A DNA stretch of 5,938 nucleotides from Patescibacteria group bacterium (GTDB lineage: Bacteria; Patescibacteriota; Gracilibacteria; UBA1369; LOWO2-01-FULL-3): NCBI GenBank assembly GCA_018818755.1, contig JAHIRL010000042.1, positions 1 through 5,938 on the forward strand, written 5' to 3'. Shown here in pieces: positions 3,653 to 5,938 of this stretch (position 1 is its first letter; each line of letters opens with the position of its first letter). A program made the position numbers and the translations under genes. The notes below the pieces were generated by a model that saw only the letters and a list, made by a program, of their open reading frames with translations, was not told the DNA's origin and ran no database searches.

Positions 3653-5938
3653 TTATGGTGCGGGAAATCTGAACAGGATTTGCCACTCGCTATCATCAAT
3701 CCAACCCGTGCTTCCTGCTCGATAAACATTATAATCATTTCCCCACGGATCTATGGTCAACTCGTTTCCCCAAGGAAACCAGTCTGCAAAATCCGGGACA
3801 TCCGAATATTCGGGGATCATAATATATATAGATGAATTGGGACGCCCATGTATCAATGCAGCGGCCGGCAAATCTCGGCAATCAAAAACAACATCAACGC
3901 CACCTTCAACAGGCAACCACATATTCAAGTACAAATTAGGTCCGTCGGACATCGCCAACTCCATTCTTGCTCCCTCTCCCCAAATCCGAAAAGGATAGCC
4001 TTCGCCTGGATCACAAATCCAATCGCCCATATCGCACATTCCCCCAACACATTCCGCATAATCCGGGCAAAGCTCGCATTTTTCATCCGGTGGATCCGGA
4101 TTCGAATCAGCAATACAAAGACCATCATCTCCACAGAGATTCTGACCGCAAGTCCCACAGTTAACCGGATCCCCACAGCCATTATCATGCACTCCGCATT
4201 GATACCCCAGTTGATAACAGTTCAAAGGATCGCAAACCGGAATTTCCACACAACTACCACTCTGGCAATCACTTCCATCAGCACACCCCCCACAGCTCAG
4301 AAGCTCGCCACAGCCATCGCTTGCCGATCCACACTCCACCCCCAAATCTCCACATGTATGAGGATTACAGGGTACATTTTTACAGTGTCCGCCATCGCAG
4401 TATTTATCGGATGGACAAGTCCCACAGTGAAGATCGATTCCGCATCCGTTATACCGATAGCCGCATTCTGTCGAAAGTTCCGCACAGGTCTGCGGCACAC
4501 ACACAGGTATCAATTCACAATGGCCATTCTCACAGCTACTTCCCTCAAGGCAAGTTCCACAATCCAGCGAATCAGCACAGCCATCTCCCGTCACACCGCA
4601 CTCCAGTCCCAACTGTTCGCAACTTGCCGGCTCACAGGGTGGAATCACACAACGACCAGCACTACAAACAGCATTTTCATCCTCACAGTCACCGCATATC
4701 AGCACACTTCCACAATGATCTGAATGAGCTCCACATTGATAGTTAAGCTCCTCACAGGTTAGGGGATCACAAGGGACATTTTGGCAGAGTCCCTGCTCAT
4801 CGCAGTAATCCAAACCACCACATCCGCCACAGTAGGCAATACCTCCACAGCCATCGTCATGATTTCCACATTCGACCTCCAATTGGCCACAATGCATCGG
4901 CTCACAAACTGGCTCATCTCCGTCAACAGGATCATCGCCTCCACCAATATCTGTCGAAGTATCCGGATTCAAACTACTGCAAGCATAATTCTTCTGATCG
5001 CAGTAATAGCCGTCAGCACAGACCACATTCTCACAGAAGCAAGAAGACATTTTGGCAACCATCAAAGCAAATTCACCACGGGTTATCGAGATATCCGGAT
5101 CATAGCTGAGTTGATTTTCCGAAATTGCACCATAGTAGTAGAGCGTTTCCACATACTTGTAGGCCCAATGGTCTCGGGAAATATTTTCAAAATGCCCATA
5201 TTCCGGCACTTTAAGAGCCAAAGCCTGAGCCTTTGCCGCCGAACCCACAACCATTTTTGAAGCCTGCACAAATGACACATCACTGTTCGGATAAAAGAAA
5301 TCCGCAACACTAACAATGTCTTTTTCAAGCGCACAAACGGTCACAGCATAAAACCAGTCGTCGGCACTCACATCAGCAAAATTCTCCCCCAGGGTATATT
5401 TGCACTGATCCAATATCCCAAAGAGATACATCGGGATTTTGAGGGCTTCCGCCTTAGTAATATTAGCTCGCGGCTCAAATTTGTTATTTTGCCTGCCATC
5501 AACGGCACACTCACCATAAAGATAAGCCGCCGCCTTAGCCGTCAAAATATCCATCTCATATACATCCGCAAAAACATGCCCTTTTTCTCGCTCACAAGCA
5601 GGCTTGAAAGGGCAACGATCCAGTCCGCGATCTCCACCATAAACCCAGCCACCTTTCGGAAGCTCCCCACCGTTGTAGGGATCCGTACTCCTACGGTCAC
5701 AAGATTCGCGATACCCATTGTTCAAAAGCAAGGCGGTATAGTTACCATAGGAGTTGTAAATATCTGTGTATTTTTCACATTTCGGCACTCCATTACCATC
5801 AGTAAAGGCAATAGGGATTGATTGACTGGTTCCACATATCTCAAATTGAAAATGCAGATGAGGCCCAGTCGAATTGCCTGTACTACCAATTTCTCCGAGT
5901 TTAAGCCCCTGACACACTTCCTGTCCTTCCTCCAGGTG
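3653..5938 (-). CDS. SLH-domain surface protein with M23 peptidase end and six Cys-rich repeats, partial (5' end beyond right edge)
   Basis: The frame is open from the right edge to TAA at 3653, giving 761 visible residues; the start lies outside. A GTG at 5917 could be read as a start but falls inside a conserved domain. Residues 1-33 are the end of an M23/LytM-type metallopeptidase: HLEEGQEV, then GSTGNSTGPHLHF with the H-x-H pair (general base and a zinc ligand in this family). The H-x(3)-D ligands must lie off-window. Three SLH domains follow (about 121-297), then a Cys-rich linker and acidic Gly/Asp/Pro spacer, six tandem 8-Cys repeats (343-610), a last Cys cluster, and about 120 residues of unrecognised, Trp-rich, probably beta-structured C-terminal domain. 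SLH domains normally hold proteins to cell-wall polysaccharide, so I infer a secreted, wall-attached, disulfide-stabilised protein that may cut peptidoglycan cross-links or merely bind it. It converges on the pilin operon and ends at its own terminator. Confidence 0.9.
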   Translation of the reverse strand, partial: HLEEGQEVCQGLKLGEIGSTGNSTGPHLHFQFEICGTSQSIPIAFTDGNGVPKCEKYTDIYNSYGNYTALLLNNGYRESCDRRSTDPYNGGELPKGGWVYGGDRGLDRCPFKPACEREKGHVFADVYEMDILTAKAAAYLYGECAVDGRQNNKFEPRANITKAEALKIPMYLFGILDQCKYTLGENFADVSADDWFYAVTVCALEKDIVSVADFFYPNSDVSFVQASKMVVGSAAKAQALALKVPEYGHFENISRDHWAYKYVETLYYYGAISENQLSYDPDISITRGEFALMVAKMSSCFCENVVCADGYYCDQKNYACSSLNPDTSTDIGGGDDPVDGDEPVCEPMHCGQLEVECGNHDDGCGGIAYCGGCGGLDYCDEQGLCQNVPCDPLTCEELNYQCGAHSDHCGSVLICGDCEDENAVCSAGRCVIPPCEPASCEQLGLECGVTGDGCADSLDCGTCLEGSSCENGHCELIPVCVPQTCAELSTECGYRYNGCGIDLHCGTCPSDKYCDGGHCKNVPCNPHTCGDLGVECGSASDGCGELLSCGGCADGSDCQSGSCVEIPVCDPLNCYQLGYQCGVHDNGCGDPVNCGTCGQNLCGDDGLCIADSNPDPPDEKCELCPDYAECVGGMCDMGDWICDPGEGYPFRIWGEGARMELAMSDGPNLYLNMWLPVEGGVDVVFDCRDLPAAALIHGRPNSSIYIMIPEYSDVPDFADWFPWGNELTIDPWGNDYNVYRAGSTGWIDDSEWQILFRFPAP
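4109..4912 (-). repeat. Six tandem 44-46-codon Cys-rich repeats
   Basis: Copies in protein order are 4912-4775, 4774-4643, 4642-4508, 4507-4373, 4372-4241 and 4240-4109. The consensus is C-x-P-x(2)-C-x(2)-L-x(3)-C-G-x(3)-x-G-C-x(5)-C-G-x-C, then C-x(3,5)-C. Each copy has eight Cys, enough for four disulfides. They are clearly related but diverged at both protein and DNA level: Cys, Gly and the TC/ECG/GCG/CGxC blocks are kept while intervening residues vary. The pattern resembles, from memory, TC-x-x-x-G-x-x-CG-x-x-x-DGCGG repeats in extracellular proteins of myxobacteria and related bacteria, whose function is not well established. Confidence 0.93.
5048..5578 (-). other. Three SLH (S-layer homology) domains
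   Basis: SLH1 is encoded by 5578-5417 (starts HVFADV, ends around ITKAEALK), SLH2 by 5383-5237 (NFADVSADDWFY, ends around FVQASKMV) and SLH3 by 5194-5048 (HFENISRDHWAYKYVE, ends ITRGEFALMV). The TRAE-type ligand motif reads TKAE, VQAS and TRGE, so the middle copy is degenerate. In known systems three SLH domains form a trimer-like unit that binds pyruvylated secondary cell-wall polymers; whether this organism has such a ligand cannot be seen here. Confidence 0.88.
5840..5938 (-). other. C-terminal end of an M23/LytM-type metallopeptidase domain
   Basis: The visible 33 residues hold the last strands of the fold: HLEEGQEV-x(4)-LGEIGSTGNSTGPHLHFQFEI. The two His of the H-x-H motif are encoded at 5860-5858 and 5854-5852. 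In LytM-type enzymes this pair supplies the general base and a zinc ligand, so this half of the active site is intact. The domain is interrupted by the window edge, so catalytic competence cannot be judged. Confidence 0.88.

Noticed and set aside
3848..4723. Plus-strand 291-codon open frame (Thr/Ile/Ser-rich), with others at 4321-4746, 4781-5260 and 5489-5821
   Set aside because: All are antisense to the SLH/M23 gene. The Cys/Gly-rich repeats and strand skew leave few stops on the opposite strand, producing long but biased products without domains.
4109..4912. Regularly spaced similar DNA segments suggestive of a CRISPR array or satellite
   Set aside because: The period is 132-138 bp, the copies are diverged and remain in one reading frame with conserved Cys codons, so they are protein repeats.
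5915..5917. GTG at 5917 as the start of the SLH/M23 gene
   Set aside because: The frame continues upstream to the window edge and encodes HLEEGQE, a conserved part of the M23 domain, so the gene begins outside the window.

Overview
The window looks like part of the genome of an uncultivated bacterium of the candidate-phyla type (CPR/Patescibacteria, Peregrinibacteria-like). This is an inference. It rests on Cys-rich minor pilins, including one with the A-x-N-L-x-A-E helix and IRDTNW motif that I associate with such genomes, on an SLH cell-surface protein, and on Shine-Dalgarno-poor, tightly overlapping genes. The standard code fits: five open frames contain no in-frame TGA, even in a Gly-rich repeat region, which argues against the Gly-UGA code of Gracilibacteria/Absconditabacteria. 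No rRNA or tRNA is visible to fix the taxonomy.

Layout. (1) 1-904, minus strand: a gene cut by the left edge, encoding a membrane-anchored pilin-like protein without Glu+5 (GspK/PilX-like). (2) 905-1021: a compact divergent promoter region. (3) 1022-3592, plus strand: three overlapping genes for prepilin-type proteins in the order GspH/FimU-like, GspI/PilV-like, GspJ/PilW-like. (4) 3593-3652: a convergent spacer with an intrinsic terminator that folds well only in the minus-strand transcript. (5) 3653-5938, minus strand: a large gene cut by the right edge, encoding the end of an M23 (LytM-type) peptidase domain, three SLH domains, six tandem 44-46-residue repeats with eight cysteines each, and an unrecognised C-terminal domain.

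How they may work together. The four pilin-like proteins match the H-I-J-K (FimU-PilV-PilW-PilX) set that forms the tip or priming complex of type IV pili and type II secretion pseudopili, with the K-like member transcribed divergently. No ATPase, platform protein, prepilin peptidase or major pilin is visible. The SLH/M23 protein is a separate transcription unit and probably a cell-wall-attached, disulfide-rich surface protein; a link to the pilus is only positional.

The plus strand is C-rich and G-poor throughout, whichever strand is coding, so the composition reflects a strand-wide (probably replicative) skew rather than gene direction.
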